Shown one piece after another: positions 21,155 to 33,062 of a stretch of DNA of 64,000 nt. Each line of letters starts with the position of its first letter. Positions within the stretch are counted from its first letter, which is position 1. A program made the position numbers and the translations under genes. The DNA comes from Parapristionchus giblindavisi (taxonomy: Eukaryota > Nematoda > Chromadorea > Rhabditida > Diplogasteridae). The notes under the pieces were generated by a model. It was given only the letters and a program-made list of their open reading frames with translations, had not been told where the DNA came from and made no database searches. The stretch covers positions 15,001-79,000 of the forward strand of contig CALSFV010000085.1 of assembly GCA_943737045.1 (NCBI GenBank), read 5' to 3'.

Positions 21155-22431
21155 TGGTGGAAGGAGAGGTAGACATTGATGTTCAACTTCGATTGACACT
21201 TGATTGACATATAGGTCGACAACAAAGCTACTTTTACTCTTCACTCTGGAAACACTCTCTCGTCTGCAAAGAAAGCGAGAGAACATTGGCAGAGCGGAGA
21301 GATTTAAATTAGGCTTACGATCTCTTTTATGAAGTGTGATCTCTCATAGACATTCATAGGCCAATGAGACATAAGAGTGAGAACATGCAAGGCTTTTCAA
21401 TTTAAATATAACAATTACGCACTACATGGTCTCATTCTCATTCCATTCATTTGCGCTTCTCGGTCGTTTATCCTCCTTTCATCTTCTCATCCTTTCTCCG
21501 TTTATCTCCTTTAAAGGTGATTTTTGATCTTTGATCTTTACTTTGTTCTATTATTATTCTATTATTATTATTCTATTATTATTGTTATTATCATTATTAT
21601 TATTTCTTTCTATTATTATTTCTATTATTATTCCATTATTATTCTATTATTATTTGTTCTACTTCTATTATTATGCTTTTCACTTTTTGCCTCCGGCCTT
21701 CTCGCCTCCTTTACTGTCTACGTCGAAACTCCTACGAAAATATCGTCCGTCCTCTAACGATGTAGTAGCTGTTTAAGGTACGAACCACTTTGGGATTATT
21801 TAGCTATTGATTAGCTAAACGTCGCTAAATAAAACTGCGCTACTTTGTGACGGAGCTACGGTAAATTCCAGTTTTGGGACGTATTTAGCGCCAGTTTTAG
21901 GATTCGGAGAACTAAACTATAGATACTCGGACTGATCGTTGTTCCGATTGAGATATTTTCATAATTTAGCGCAATTCTAATATCAGCTCTCTCAATTGCT
22001 CCATCAGAAGAGTAAAAAAGTATAAAACATCGAAGATCGAAGATCGAAAATGAGCAAATGGGTTATTAGTGTAATGCAAAGATCTTATTAATTTTCAATT
22101 GTTTAATCTATGGTAATCTCTTCTTCCACAAGTATAATCTTCATTTCACCATCGTCGTCGATGAAGATCATCAGAAGATCGGCGATATTGTCATGGCTGG
22201 GAGCTGCTGATGAAATAGGATACGTACTTCTGTTTCCGTCTTTTGCTCATCAAGAGGAAGCTGATCCCTTACATATCAGACAGTATAAAGATATTAGGGT
22301 GTGTTCGAGTTTACAAAGGGTGTCCAAGCCCGCGAAGTTAAACGGGCGAAGCCAACATCACTATATATAAGGGGTACACTCAAATGGACCGGGAAAGTAT
22401 ATCTAGATCATTTGAAATGTTTGTTAATAGG
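21155..22431 (+). repeat. Array module B, copy 1
   Basis: It is near-identical to 57698-58600. It starts with the CTCTGGAAACACTCTCTCG hairpin-like segment, then an ATT-rich tract (about 21545-21665) and an exon-like end GCTGTTTAAG|GTACGAACC near 21776. The EDHQKI-type block near 22155 is frameshifted here by an 11-bp deletion. The GTGTCC module (22319) and a TATATAAGGGG motif follow. It ends at the target of the 22432 element. Confidence 0.65.
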
Positions 22432-23214
22432 GGTGGCATACACAATGTCACTTAAAAATTGAAACTCAACGCTTTGCAAATGATAAATTAGAAACATAAT
22501 AATGAAACTGTCGATTTGCACCTAGCACTAATGCAAACATAATTTTGTAAATATATGCATTGGAAGTGAGAAAGGAGAATCATTAACATAGAACGAGAAT
22601 AATGGACTCTTGATTATAGCACTGCTTATATAAAACTGACTATAGTGAACTAAAAATTTGGACACGACGATTTGGAACCAAGAATTGGGAACTAAGAATT
22701 TGTAACAAGATTATTGGAACCGTAGATTTAAAACCAGTGTTTTGGGAAACAAAATTGCACTCAATGAACTTGAAAAAAAGATCCTAAAAAATACATTTAA
22801 AATTAAAAAAAATAAAAAAATAAAATAAAAATAATAAAAAAAAATAAAATAAAAAACTTTCGCGCTCTTTGCGCGATATTGAATAACCCTATTTTGTTTC
22901 CCAAAACATTGGTTTTAAATCTAGGGTTCCAATAATCTTGTTACAAATTCTTAGTTCCAAATTCTTGGCTCCAAATTCCTGGTTCCAAATCGTCGTGTCC
23001 AAATTTTTAGTTCACTATAGTCAGTTTTACATGAGCAGTGCTATAATCAAGAGTCCATTATTCTCGTTCTATGTTAATGATTCCCCTTTCTCCCTTCCAA
23101 TGCATACATTTACAAAATTATGTTTGCACAACCGCTAGGTACAAATCGAGAGTTCAAAATAAAATGTTCCAAATTTGTGGATCTAAAATTTAAGTGACAT
23201 TGTGTATGCCCACC
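22432..23214. mobile_element. Long terminal inverted repeat element, 783 bp
   Basis: TTAATAGG is duplicated at 22424-22431 and 23215-23222, and the uninterrupted site is at about 58996. The inverted arms of about 350 bp begin GGTGGCATACACAATGTCAC and contain GGAACCAAGAATT-type short repeats. The A-rich centre encodes nothing. The 8-bp duplication suggests hAT or a MULE. Confidence 0.8.
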
Positions 23215-23222
23215 TTAATAGG

Positions 23223-23300
23223 GACCCATGGTCTAGTGGATAACAGGTCGGACGGCCAATGCGAGCGGTTGGTCGGCTAGTAAGTTCGAATGCTAGAGGA
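23223..23300 (+). pseudogene. tRNA-like sequence of module C
   Basis: GACCCATGGTCTAGTGGATA contains an A box, and GTTCGAATG is B-box-like. The 5' half resembles an arginine-type tRNA. The acceptor does not close and the central part is too long, so it is not a functional tRNA. Confidence 0.5.
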
Positions 23301-24148
23301 AGATCAGCGAAAGGAAAACTCTCCCTAACAATTGTCAACTATTTTTGTTTTTTTTCCTTGACAAATTTTCTCTTTCACTTTTTTTAACAAAGAGAAAGCG
23401 AAACGTTAAACACGTTAAAGTGTGTGTTCTGTAGCAGAGAATTGTTTAAAAAAAATGAACTTGAGTATAATTCCGGCTTATATGTGCTATCAAGTGAAAG
23501 TTTTAGAGATAGCGCCTCTTTAAGTTAGTCTCGGAGAGTAATATCAGTGCCCCCTTTTACAATTAGGTAAGAGAGGTAGAAGTCAAGAGGGAAGGCACGA
23601 TCGGTATTCCGCGTTTCCATACAGATTTCGTATGAAAAAGTCGAAAAAAATATGAGAAACCAAAGATTATATTCAATGCCCTCCAGAAATTTATTCAGTT
23701 GATAAAGTGGAGTATTATGATAGTTTGGCTGTCAGGGATTCACGGAAACGCAGGAACTATCCAGAGTCAGCCAATATTTTGCTTTGTTTCTGTGGCGATC
23801 ATGAGGTTATCGGATAAGTCAACGATCGTGATTATTAGCATAATTTTATTTGCTTATTCAGTTCATAGAACAAAAAACGGCATAAAAAGTGCGATCGGTA
23901 CGGACTGTACGCACCTGATTTAAAATTAGAATGAATACTTAATCTAAGAAAATCAACAGAAAAGTGCATACAAGATCGGGCTACAGTAATCCAAATCTCT
24001 ATAACTACGTTGCGTATAAATATGATTCCAGAATATTTCAAAACTGATTGGCCTTCTTAAAGATAAAAAGGTGATGATCATCAACATTAATTTTCTATAT
24101 CAATGATACACAATATTAAATCTATAAATTAAATTTTTAGTCATAATA
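23301..24148 (+). repeat. Array module C, copy 1 (degenerate)
   Basis: It matches 36290-37270 and 59084-60148. It keeps the sequence leading to the octapeptide-coding tandem repeat, but the repeat block itself is deleted (GGCTACAGTAATCC runs straight on to GTTGCGTATAAA). No intact frame is present. Confidence 0.6.
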
Positions 24149-25387
24149 TTAGGTTGTCGGGAAAGTCTTGACACCTTTTTCAATAGTTTATTTCTCGAAG
24201 CAAGCAGAAGTGCATTATGGGTTATATGCTCCATCATGATAAACAAATGTAGCGCCAACGTTCGGTCAATGAGTGGTTTCCCTCTTTGTAGAACCCAGCT
24301 GGGCGCGAAGTGAAGTATTGCTTGAGTGCAGACTCGACACTTCCACTGAACTTGAAGGCCCTATCTCGAACGGCACGTGTCAGGCCTGCGAAAAGCAAGT
24401 ATTCTGACGGGGCCAAGCCAGGAGAATACGGTGGGTGTGGGAGAACCATCCATTCATATACGGCCAGTTCCTGCCTGACTTTATTGGAGACAAGGTGACG
24501 GGCGTTATCGTGGTGATAATACACTTTTTTGTCCTTCAGGCTGGAATGATCGACTACCTTCATCATATTCCGTAGTTGTGTGAGGCACTTAGCCCCAGTA
24601 CTTGTCATACCGTCGGGGATCATCTGCCAGCTAATCACACCATCCATTCCCCACCACACTGACAGCATGGAATTTTGGGGGCACAGGTTAGTTTTGGGGG
24701 CATTCTGTGGGCTCTATCGTTCTTCAACCCTCTCGGCTCACATGTGGTTGTTATCGTGTTAGACCCACTTTTAATCACCCGTTATGAGCCGGTCCAGTCA
24801 TCGATCCCCAGAGTGGAGAGTGGGGTGGGTAAAGGAATCATCGATTCGACGATCAAGGTTGGTTTTGGCACGATCATGGGGTATGAATCAGTCAAGAAAT
24901 TTTCTCATTCCAATGGATTTCAAGCATTACTCGACTGTGCTATGGTGGGCTCCAAGTGTAACGATCATTTTTCGGACACTTTGAAATGGTTCCGTTTCCA
25001 CATGTTTCTTCAACATTTCCGAATCCAACTGACGGGGTCTTCCGTTTATGGAAGGAGATATCGTTTCCTTTGAAGTGAAGGGACCAAGTCTTGATGGTGT
25101 TGTAGTGTGGACATGTGTGTCATAAAAAATCTTCAGGAGAGTATCCGAATCCTTCATCGTGGTGTCGGATAGGAAGAGGTAAAGTGGAACATGATGGTTG
25201 TGGAAAGCACTAATGACATACATCGTTGCATTACTAGAGCCTGACTGATGGGAATGGAATGAGGAGTTGTTTACTGCAAAGGTCCCTCACTGCTTGGTAT
25301 TCACTAGTTACGAGAGAAAACCAAAGTGCAACTGCGACACACAGTGGGAAAGCAAACAGAGGTATCAAGACTTTCCCGACAACCTAA
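24149..25387 (-). mobile_element. Mariner element, 1239 bp
   Basis: Terminal inverted repeats begin TTAGGTTGTCGGGAAAGTCT at both ends and are flanked by TA (24147-24148 and 25388-25389). The uninterrupted site CATAATATTTTGTG is at about 8880. Length, TA target and ends are standard for mariner. The transposase on the minus strand is dead. Confidence 0.95.
24234..25270 (-). pseudogene. Mariner transposase pseudogene
   Basis: The N-terminal DNA-binding part shows GRPRQLDSEMLKKHVETEP and AHHSTVE. The first catalytic block reads ITGD, a stop (TAA at 24771-24773), KWV, a stop, then HDNNHM, where an active enzyme has ITGDEKWV. More stops follow before MLSVWWGMDGVI. The second aspartate is kept in HHDNAR. 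The third block reads YSPGLAPSEYLLF, where D is expected in place of E. The multiple stops and the catalytic change show an old, inactive copy. Confidence 0.92.
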
Positions 25388-25957
25388 TATATTGTGTGCA
25401 ATGTGCATGGTGCACAATATTTCGAGAAAAGACATGAACTCAGGTGAACTGCAGTTAATCCATTTAATTTCAACGTTTCGTACTCGATATTTTTTTCCTT
25501 AAAAAACAAGCATCCGCATTTTTTAATAGCTTTCTCATGCTACTGTAATCGTCTGTTATAGGGAACGTTACCTCTCTCAATGGTCTCTTCATTTTGCTCG
25601 TCGAAGGGACCATTGAGAGAGTTCACTCTCCCTTTATTGGTCATTTGGTTTGTTTTATTCGTTCACATAATGGGATTTTGAAAGTCATTGAAAGCACATT
25701 GAACACAAAGTGCAATGCATTTATCTATATTATACTAAACTGTTCATCAATCACATACTGCCATGCGCTGAATAAGCAGCCATGTTCTATATGTATTTTT
25801 AAATTTGTATGGCTATTTTGAGGAAAAACGTCAGTTCATGATCATTCTACCGAACCTCTCTCGAACACTAGACGTTAACGCAGGGACAGCAGAACCAAGT
25901 CAATAAAAAATAGCAAAAACAATTGGGCCAATTTGAGAGTGTTTATCTTTTGCTAAT

Positions 25958-26041
25958 CCTCTTCGGGGAATCGAACTTTTATTGCCGACCAACCGGCCGG
26001 TTTGAATGTCCGTGCTCTTATCCACTAGGCCATGGGTCCCT
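25958..26041 (-). pseudogene. tRNA-like sequence of module D
   Basis: On the minus strand it starts GGACCCATGGCCTAGTGGAT, with B box GTTCGATTCCC. The stems do not close into a cloverleaf. Confidence 0.55.
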
Positions 26042-26252
26042 ATTGGAATGCACGTCAAACGATCTACTTATACTCAGACACTCCCGTGCTTATATACCGT
26101 TGCGTGGCTCCGCCTCTTTTTGATAAACCCTGTTTATATAATGATTCTGGGTCCGCCTATTTAACACCGCGGGCTTGGACACCGACAACATTCATTGTAC
26201 CACCCCCAAATATCTTTATTATTTCTGAAAACAGTATGCAGCCGGCTCCTCA

Positions 26253-26385
26253 TCAACAGTATGGACGGCCAAAAACGAGAAGGACCATTGACATCTTGAC
26301 TCCACGATTGGGATGTTCATCAGTGACGATCTTCTTATGCTCTTCAGTCCCGGAAAAGAATCGAACAATTGAAATGAGAAACGAT
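26253..26385 (-). CDS. Candidate conserved frame of module D, copy 2
   Basis: The open frame reads LISIVRFFSGTEEHKKIV, then DEHPNRGVKMSM, and ends at TGA after FGRPYC. It is homologous to 9581-9823 without the 9-bp in-frame insertion. No ATG start was found. Coding status is uncertain. Confidence 0.3.
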
Positions 26386-27109
26386 AAATTACCATTGACA
26401 CACAAAATGGTAGTAAGCTACACTTTTCTCTTTTCGCAATTTGTAAATATTGCACAAGATTATAAAATAGGGTACTTCTTCTGCTAACGACATTCCTTTC
26501 GAAATATCACATTTTTCTTTGAAAGTAACAAGTTTTACTAATGATTTTAAAAGAAATATAATTAAAAGATGACTATAGGCAAATTAATGGTTGGAGGATG
26601 CCGTTATCAGAAGTAGGACCGCATTTGAAGAAGTGGAAAGAAAAGAAAAAGTAGCGAAAGAGTGAGTAAAACGAGCAGTGTTCTCTGTTTTCTTTACATT
26701 AGCCAAGGTATTCTCGTACCTCCAAGATCAACCATCGATTGTAGATCGTCTGACGTCGTCTCCGATAATGTCCACGATGCAGGGCAAACGTGACGTCATC
26801 AGACCAAGGTGACGTCATCATGTACCACGGTGGATAACGAATCGTCGAGCTTCATAGACGATAGATTCAATGATCTGAAAAGGATTTGGCATTACCCAAA
26901 TCAATAGATCAACGTCCACTATGATCTCATAGAACAAGAAAGAAATGAGAAACGAGTTTCCAGAGAGGAGAGTTTCAAATTGAGAATATTTGAATATAAT
27001 ATATAGCAATTCTAGATATGGAACAGAGAACTACGAAGGGGGAAACTCGGGGAAGAAAATAAGAATAAGAGGACGCAATAGTAATAATAATAATTTATCA
27101 CATTCACAC

Positions 27110-28230
27110 ATTGGTGCGGTGGGTCATGCAGGGTCCTTCATAGATCAATGAGTCTTCGTTTATCTATACATCGATTAATCAATAACAATAGACGCAATAA
27201 CAGATCGATAATCATGAATGGGGCAGAGAAGAAGGGAGTAACGATACGGAATAGATATAGCTAGAAAAGGCGGGAAAATCACCGAGAGTGAAGGGGCAAA
27301 AGAACCGAAGATTGCAAACGAAGGAAGGGAAGAGATGTAGTAGGATAGGGGAAGACCATGACCAAAGGAAATTGGAGGGAGAAGCAGAGGTGGAGTGATC
27401 GAGAGATAGTGAAGGAGAGGGAGGAAAGGGAAGAGGGAGAGGGAGAGGGATGACAAGAGACTAGACTATAATAATTACGAATGAAAAGATCAAGAAAAGT
27501 TTATCGAAACGCAGTTCCAAATGGTGGGATACGCAAATGAATCAACAGTATCGAGGCTAGATCATTGACGCAACGTTTTTTTCTTTCTCTGCACTCTCTC
27601 GCTTTCCCTCAATCTCTCACTCTGTCAGCTCTCTCGTACGTTAGCACGCTCTCTGAAGCACATGATAAAGTCAAAGATCAAAGATCAATTTTAAAAAGGA
27701 AACAAACAGGGAGTGAAGAGTGGCGAAAGGAAGGAAGACTGCAAACGAAATGAACGAGAATGATAAAATGTGAAGTAGATAATCATATGCAAGACTAGAC
27801 AACAATAACGAAATTACAAGCAATTAGTTAAAATCTCAATGAACGAAATAGGGTTGGAATGAAGGAAAGGAAGAAACAGAGGAAGAGGGACATAGGAGAC
27901 ATAGCAGACAACATGGGGGATCGATCGACAAGCCGGGAATCACCAAAACACTATTGATGGTAGGTCATAGACGAGGGCATTGGTTTCTTTCTCTGCACTC
28001 TCTCACTTACCCACTCTCTCTCACTCTGTCTGTACTCTCTCACATTTGCACACTCTCTGCTATGATCAAAGAACGATCACATAATCTTGTCGTAGCCAGG
28101 AAAGGAAGAAGATTAGTAAATCATCTTTACGTGCACTTGAATTCAGATCGATGACCCTAGGAACAAGGTAGATCACCTTCTAGAACGTCAAGACCGAGCG
28201 CGTGATTGTGCGCGCGCTCCTTGGTATTCC
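27110..28230. repeat. Array module E, copy 2
   Basis: Nearly identical to copy 1. The purine-rich tract is at about 27205-27465 and pyrimidine patches lie at about 27585-27655 and 27985-28055. Confidence 0.7.
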
Positions 28231-28231
28231 G

Positions 28232-28239
28232 TATATAAG
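28232..28239 (+). promoter_or_regulatory. TATA box upstream of module F, copy 2
   Basis: TATATAAG lies in the same context as at 11683, after GTGCGCGCGCTCC. Confidence 0.5.
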
Positions 28240-28794
28240 ACGACATCATAGCTCTCATCGTCATTTATCGTCTCTTCCCACCTGCTCGTCTTCACCTTTC
28301 ATCCGCTCAACTACAACTCCGATGACCGTCTAGATTTATCTCAACTTCCGGAGTAATCTGCGCTAATCTACACACGGATTCGTCTGTTTCTTGAGTCAGG
28401 TATCATATCCCACACCATCGTTGCCGTACTATTGATTATCTTTCTCTTAATGTGTTTTCTTTTATGCCTTATCTTGTCGCATCCGTTAACTTGCTATAGT
28501 TGCAGCTCTCTGCCGTCATTTATGGTCTTTCATACCCCTGCCCGTCTTCATCTCTCATCCGCTCAACTACAACTCCGATGGCCGTCTCGATGCCTGTAAT
28601 CTTCGCCCGTCTGCCGTGGATTCGTTCTCTAACCAATGATACGCCTGTTTCTTCAGTCCGGTATCGTATCCCACCGCACCACAACCGTATCGATCAACCT
28701 TCTGTTAATGCCCCCTGCCGTGCGGTAGTTTACGGCTGTGAATGACCTCATGGATAGTTGATTTTGGTAGACCATTAGTTATAGTTCCTTAGTT

Positions 28795-28899
28795 TTGGAT
28801 TGTTACATTTTGCTTACGTGTCTACTCCGTAACCCCCTCCGCCACGTGTCTAACGCGGCAGTGTGTTATAGCGTAGGCACGGGCAAATGTAACGATGCA
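28795..28899. mobile_element. Small MITE, 105 bp
   Basis: The ends share a GTTACATTT core in inverted orientation. TTAGTT is present on both sides (28789-28794 and 28900-28905), compared with TTAGTTAGTTC in other copies. A partial relative is at about 36290-36345. Confidence 0.65.
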
Positions 28900-28980
28900 T
28901 TAGTTCTAATTCTCGTTTTTTCCTTAGTTAGTTAGTCGTCTTACGGTACCGTAGCCCGGTATGACCGTTCATGGGGTATT

Positions 28981-29013
28981 CCCGGTAACGAGCAATTTAT
29001 TAGGCTCACCGGG
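28981..29013 (+). other. Conserved stem-loop of module F
   Basis: Perfect CCCGGT/ACCGGG stem with inner GAGC/GCTC. One loop base differs from other copies. Confidence 0.6.
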
Positions 29014-30044
29014 TTTACCTCAAGTACGGCTGGGTATGGTTTCGTGGATAGATTAGTGTAGGATATTATTTAGTGTTCCGTTTTTTTGGATGATGCATAT
29101 ACAGTAGACATCTTTCTTACTCTTTCGGTTTTCTATTTTACTGTATCTATCCATCTACAGGTTGGCTCATTGTTTCGTCGATATCGATTGTCATCACCAC
29201 CTACTCTTCGGGCTACTCTACTCTACTCTACTCTGTTCTGCTCTACTCTACGTGCGACTAAGCTACTCTAACGGGTTCTGGAGCCTTCGATGCGACGTCG
29301 ACTTTTGGTCTACTAAAGTGAAGACCAGTACTACTGGACAACTACTCGGTACGTTGACATCTATCTTTACCGTAGACATCTTTCTTACTGTAACGGTGTT
29401 CTTTTTACTGTATCTTCCTTTCCCTCGTCTATGATATTCTATCCATCTACAGGTCAACTCATTGTTTCGTCGTCAACGATCGTCATCCACTCAACTATAA
29501 CTCCGATGACCCTCTCGATGCATCTCAACTTCCGGACTACTCTGTGCTAATCTACACGTGGATTCGTATTCTAATCAAGGATAAGCCTGTTTCTTCATTG
29601 AGGTATCGTATCCCACCACACTTTTACCGTAACATTGATTATCTTTCTCTTAATGTGTTTTCTTTTATGCCAAATCTTGTCGCTTCCTTTGACTTACTGT
29701 AGTTGCAGCCCTTCCCGTCTTCATCTCTCACCCACTCAACTACAACTCCGCTGACCGTCTCGATGCGTGCAATCTTAGCTCGTCTGCCCGTGGATTCGTC
29801 ATCTAACCAAGGATACGCCTGTTTCTTCATTCTGGTATCGTATCCCATCCCACAATAACAGTATCGATCAACCTTCCGTTAATGCCCTCTGCCGTGCGGT
29901 AGTGTACGGCTGGGTATAACCTCCTGGATAGTTGATTTTGGTAGACTACCAGTTATAGATCCTTAGTTAGTTCTAATTCTCGTTTTTTCGGTAGTTAGTC
30001 AGTCTTACGGTACCGTAGCCCGGTATGACCGTTCATGGGGTATT

Positions 30045-30077
30045 CCCGGTAACGAGCAATTTATAAGGCTCACCGGG
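30045..30077 (+). other. Conserved stem-loop of module F
   Basis: Perfect outer and inner stems with the consensus loop AATTTATAAG. Confidence 0.6.
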
Positions 30078-30872
30078 TTTACCTCAAGTACGGCTGGGTA
30101 TGGATTCGTGGATAGATTTGCGTAGTATATTATTTAGTATCTCGTTTTTTTTGCATGAGTATCATGTATTAGCCCTCTTTACCTCTACAGAAGATATATT
30201 TCTTACTGTATCGGTTTTATATTTTACTGTATCTATCCATCTACAGGTTGACTCATTCTTCGTCCTCGATATCGATCGTTATCATCACGTACTCTTCGGG
30301 CTACTCTACTCTACGTGCGACTAAGCTACTCCAACGTGTTCTGGAGCCTTCGATGCGACGTCGACTTTTTGGCTACTGAAGTGAAGACCAGTACTACTGG
30401 ACTACTACTCGGTACTTTGACATCTACCTTTACCGTAGACATCTTTCTAACTGTAACCGTTTTGTTTTGCCTTATCTTTCTTTGCCTCGTCTATGATATT
30501 CCCTCCATCTACAGGTCGACTCATTGTTTCGTCATCAACGATCGTCATCCGCTCAACTACAACTCCGATTACCCTCTCGATGCATCTTAACTTCCGGAGT
30601 TCTGCGCTAATCTACACGTGGATTCGTCATCTAACCAAGGATACGTCTGTTTCTTCAGTCAGGTATCGTACCCCACCCCACCATAACCGTATCGATCAAC
30701 CGTCTACTAATGCCCCCTGCAGTGCGGTAGTGTACTACTGGGTATGACATCATGGATAGTTGATTTTGGTAGACCACTAGTTATAGTTCCTTAGTCAGTT
30801 CTAAGTCTCGTTATTTCGTTAGTTAGTTTGTCTTACGGTACCGTAGCCCGGTGCGACCGTTCATGGGGTATT

Positions 30873-30905
30873 CCCGGTAACGAGCAATTTATAAGGCTCA
30901 TCGGG
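30873..30905 (+). other. Conserved stem-loop of module F
   Basis: The 3' arm is ATCGGG, keeping a G-U pair on the plus strand. The inner stem is unchanged. Confidence 0.6.
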
Positions 30906-30935
30906 TTTACCTCAAGTACGGCTGGGTATGGTTTA

Positions 30936-33062
30936 ATAATATAATAATATTTATGCGTTTTACAAGAAAACACGGCACAGGAAAATAAATTAAATTATAT
31001 CGAAAAAAATTAAATTATATTGATGATGGACATATGACAAAACTATGAAACGTGAACATTGAAGAAAGTGCAATGTGCAGATGGGATAAGGCAAATATTA
31101 TTCTAGTCAATTTTACTCAGGGAAACTGAAAGTTATCCGGTTTTTCGGTTGCACTAGGAGCCTTGCCGCTCTGGGAAAGAAGCTATTATGCCTGTAATGA
31201 AATCGTGAGCCTGGGTTGTTGAAATTGAGGCCATTATGGGTGATATAAGGGCGAAAATAGTGAGGTTTCATATTTGAGATCCTATATTTACCTCTGATAA
31301 ATTTCATTGCAGCTTTGATATGTTTATTCCTAAGGAAAACTTTCGGCATTGAATCCCACGCTGCATTAAAACAGCGCTTGAATACTCGTCTAGTGAAATA
31401 ATTCTGTACTCGTTCTAAGATCTTTTTGTCACCTTTTTGGTATGGATTAAAAACTGTAGATGCACTTTCAAGTATGGGCCTTATATATATTGAATAAGTT
31501 TTTACTAGGATGGTTGCATTTTTGGTGCGCAGAGCTCTTAGGATTATATGGCATGCAGTTTTCGCTTTTGCAGCTGTTTGCCTGCTGTGGGTAGAGAAAG
31601 TTAGGGTCTTCTGAATGAAGAAGCCAAGATCCTTAACCAAATCCCTCTGCTCTAGGGATGCTGTTCCGATAATGTATTTTCGCAATGGGTTAGATCTACC
31701 TAGGTGCAGCGAATTACATTTATGTGCAGCGAGTGGAAGTTGCCATTCATCTGACCATTTTACAATGGTATCGATTGCTGTTTGTAGATGTAACGGGGAA
31801 TCACCAGCTTCAAAAGAGCGATAAATTTTTATATCATCTGCGTGCATTCTAGCTACAACTCCGTTTTGTTGGGCCAGTGAAGGGATTTCCGAGGTATATA
31901 TGAGGAAAAGAAGCGAACCCAAAACGGAGCCCTGTGGGACACCGCTTGTAACACTAAGTGACTGTGATAGCTTTTCACGGACTCTAACCTGGAAGGATCG
32001 ATTACTTAAATAGGCGGATATCCAATTAACTGTCTTATCTGACAATCCAACAGTACCAAGTTTCATTAGTAGTTTAGAATGAGATACTCTATCAAAAGCT
32101 TTCGCAAAATCAAAATATATTACATCAACCGGTTTTCCTTCACTGATAGAAGAAGTCCAATGCTCCAGTACCTCTAGCATCTGCATTTCGCGCGATCTTT
32201 TTCTGTCTGAAACCGTATTGTTCATCTGGGAATATTTCTAACGATTCGCAATGAGTTATTATAGATTTACACAATAAACGCTCGAATATTCTACAGAAGA
32301 AAGAGGTTATAGAAATCGGTCTATAGTTTAGCGGGTCCGAAAATGGTGGTGATTTCTTGACAGGGGTAACGATGGAGTGACGCCAGGGGGAGGGGACTAC
32401 CCCTGTTTCAAAAGAATGACGAAAGATTATTTCTAGAGGTTCAGCTATTGGTACGGCTATTTTCTTAATGAAAGAGAGATCTATGTATATTCTCTGGAGT
32501 ACGACAGGAAGAGCGCTTCCATTTTTCAATTAGGGCGCATATTTCATGTCGAAGAAACAGTGGTTCTTGATAATTGCCAAAAGATGGGGTAATGTACCAT
32601 TTTCAACAGTGAACACTCCTGCGAATGCTTTTGCAAGCAGGTTGGCCTTACCTAAGTCATCCATAATGAGAATACCATTTTTGTCTTTAATAGTAAGTCC
32701 CTCAACTCCTTTCTCTTTGTTAGAGCAGCGTTTCATATACCGAAAGAACTTATTGCTATCTTCGCTATCGATTATTTTCCGTTCTATGGTTTTCTGGTAT
32801 CTATCCAATTCTTTCCTGAACTTCATATTTAGTTGTTCAAAATTGTGACTATCAAGAGGGTCCTGGCTATTGATTGATTTCTGCCAAGCACTAAACCTTC
32901 TGTGCAAGAGTCTTTCGATATGGGGAGGGAGTTTCCCATGGGTAACATTTATTCTAGTCCATGGTACATGGATATCTATTGATTTTTGGATTAATCCTAG
33001 TAATATGTCATACATTTGATCTACTCCCACAATTGTAGAGAATAAACCTGTCCAGTCTACAT
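30936..33062 (-). mobile_element. 5'-truncated CR1-type LINE, about 2.1 kb
   Basis: On the minus strand it runs from just after the missing endonuclease to an ATT-rich tail abutting GGTATGGTTT. The right flank is module G (TAATATAAAGAATACAAG). Normally about 0.6-1.0 kb of F end and GTGTCC module lies between these flanks, so the insertion coincides with a deletion. No target duplication is visible. Confidence 0.75.
31113..33062 (-). pseudogene. LINE reverse transcriptase, one stop and one frameshift
   Basis: The linker region (NVDWTGLFSTIVGVDQMYD) leads into a TAA at 32530-32532. The frame resumes through NYRPISITSFF and EQYGFRQK, then shifts near 32220 into EMQMLEVLEHW. The catalytic region VIYFDFAKAFDRVSH, the block GVPQGSVLG and an HADD version of the YADD box follow. 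The C terminus (FNPYQKGDKKILERVQNYFT, then FPRAARLL) is complete. It belongs to the same family as 39307-39980 but is different from the LINE at 5409. The two breaks make it inactive. Confidence 0.87.

Larger units (their letters stand above)
25388..27110 (-). repeat. Array module D, copy 2
   Basis: It has the same order as copy 1. Two TGACGTCA palindromes lie 20 bp apart near 26791-26818. There is an exon-like interval with a GTACGAGAATACC donor. The boundary with E is the CACATTGGTGCGGTGGGTCATG junction. Confidence 0.75.
28250..30935 (+). repeat. Array module F, copy 2
   Basis: It has exon/intron-like organisation as in copy 1, with two full subrepeats and a third partial one, three stem-loop blocks and a 105-bp MITE. 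The end of the module, including polyadenylation signal and GTGTCC module, is missing. It is cut at GGGTATGGTTT by the LINE at 30936. Confidence 0.5.
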
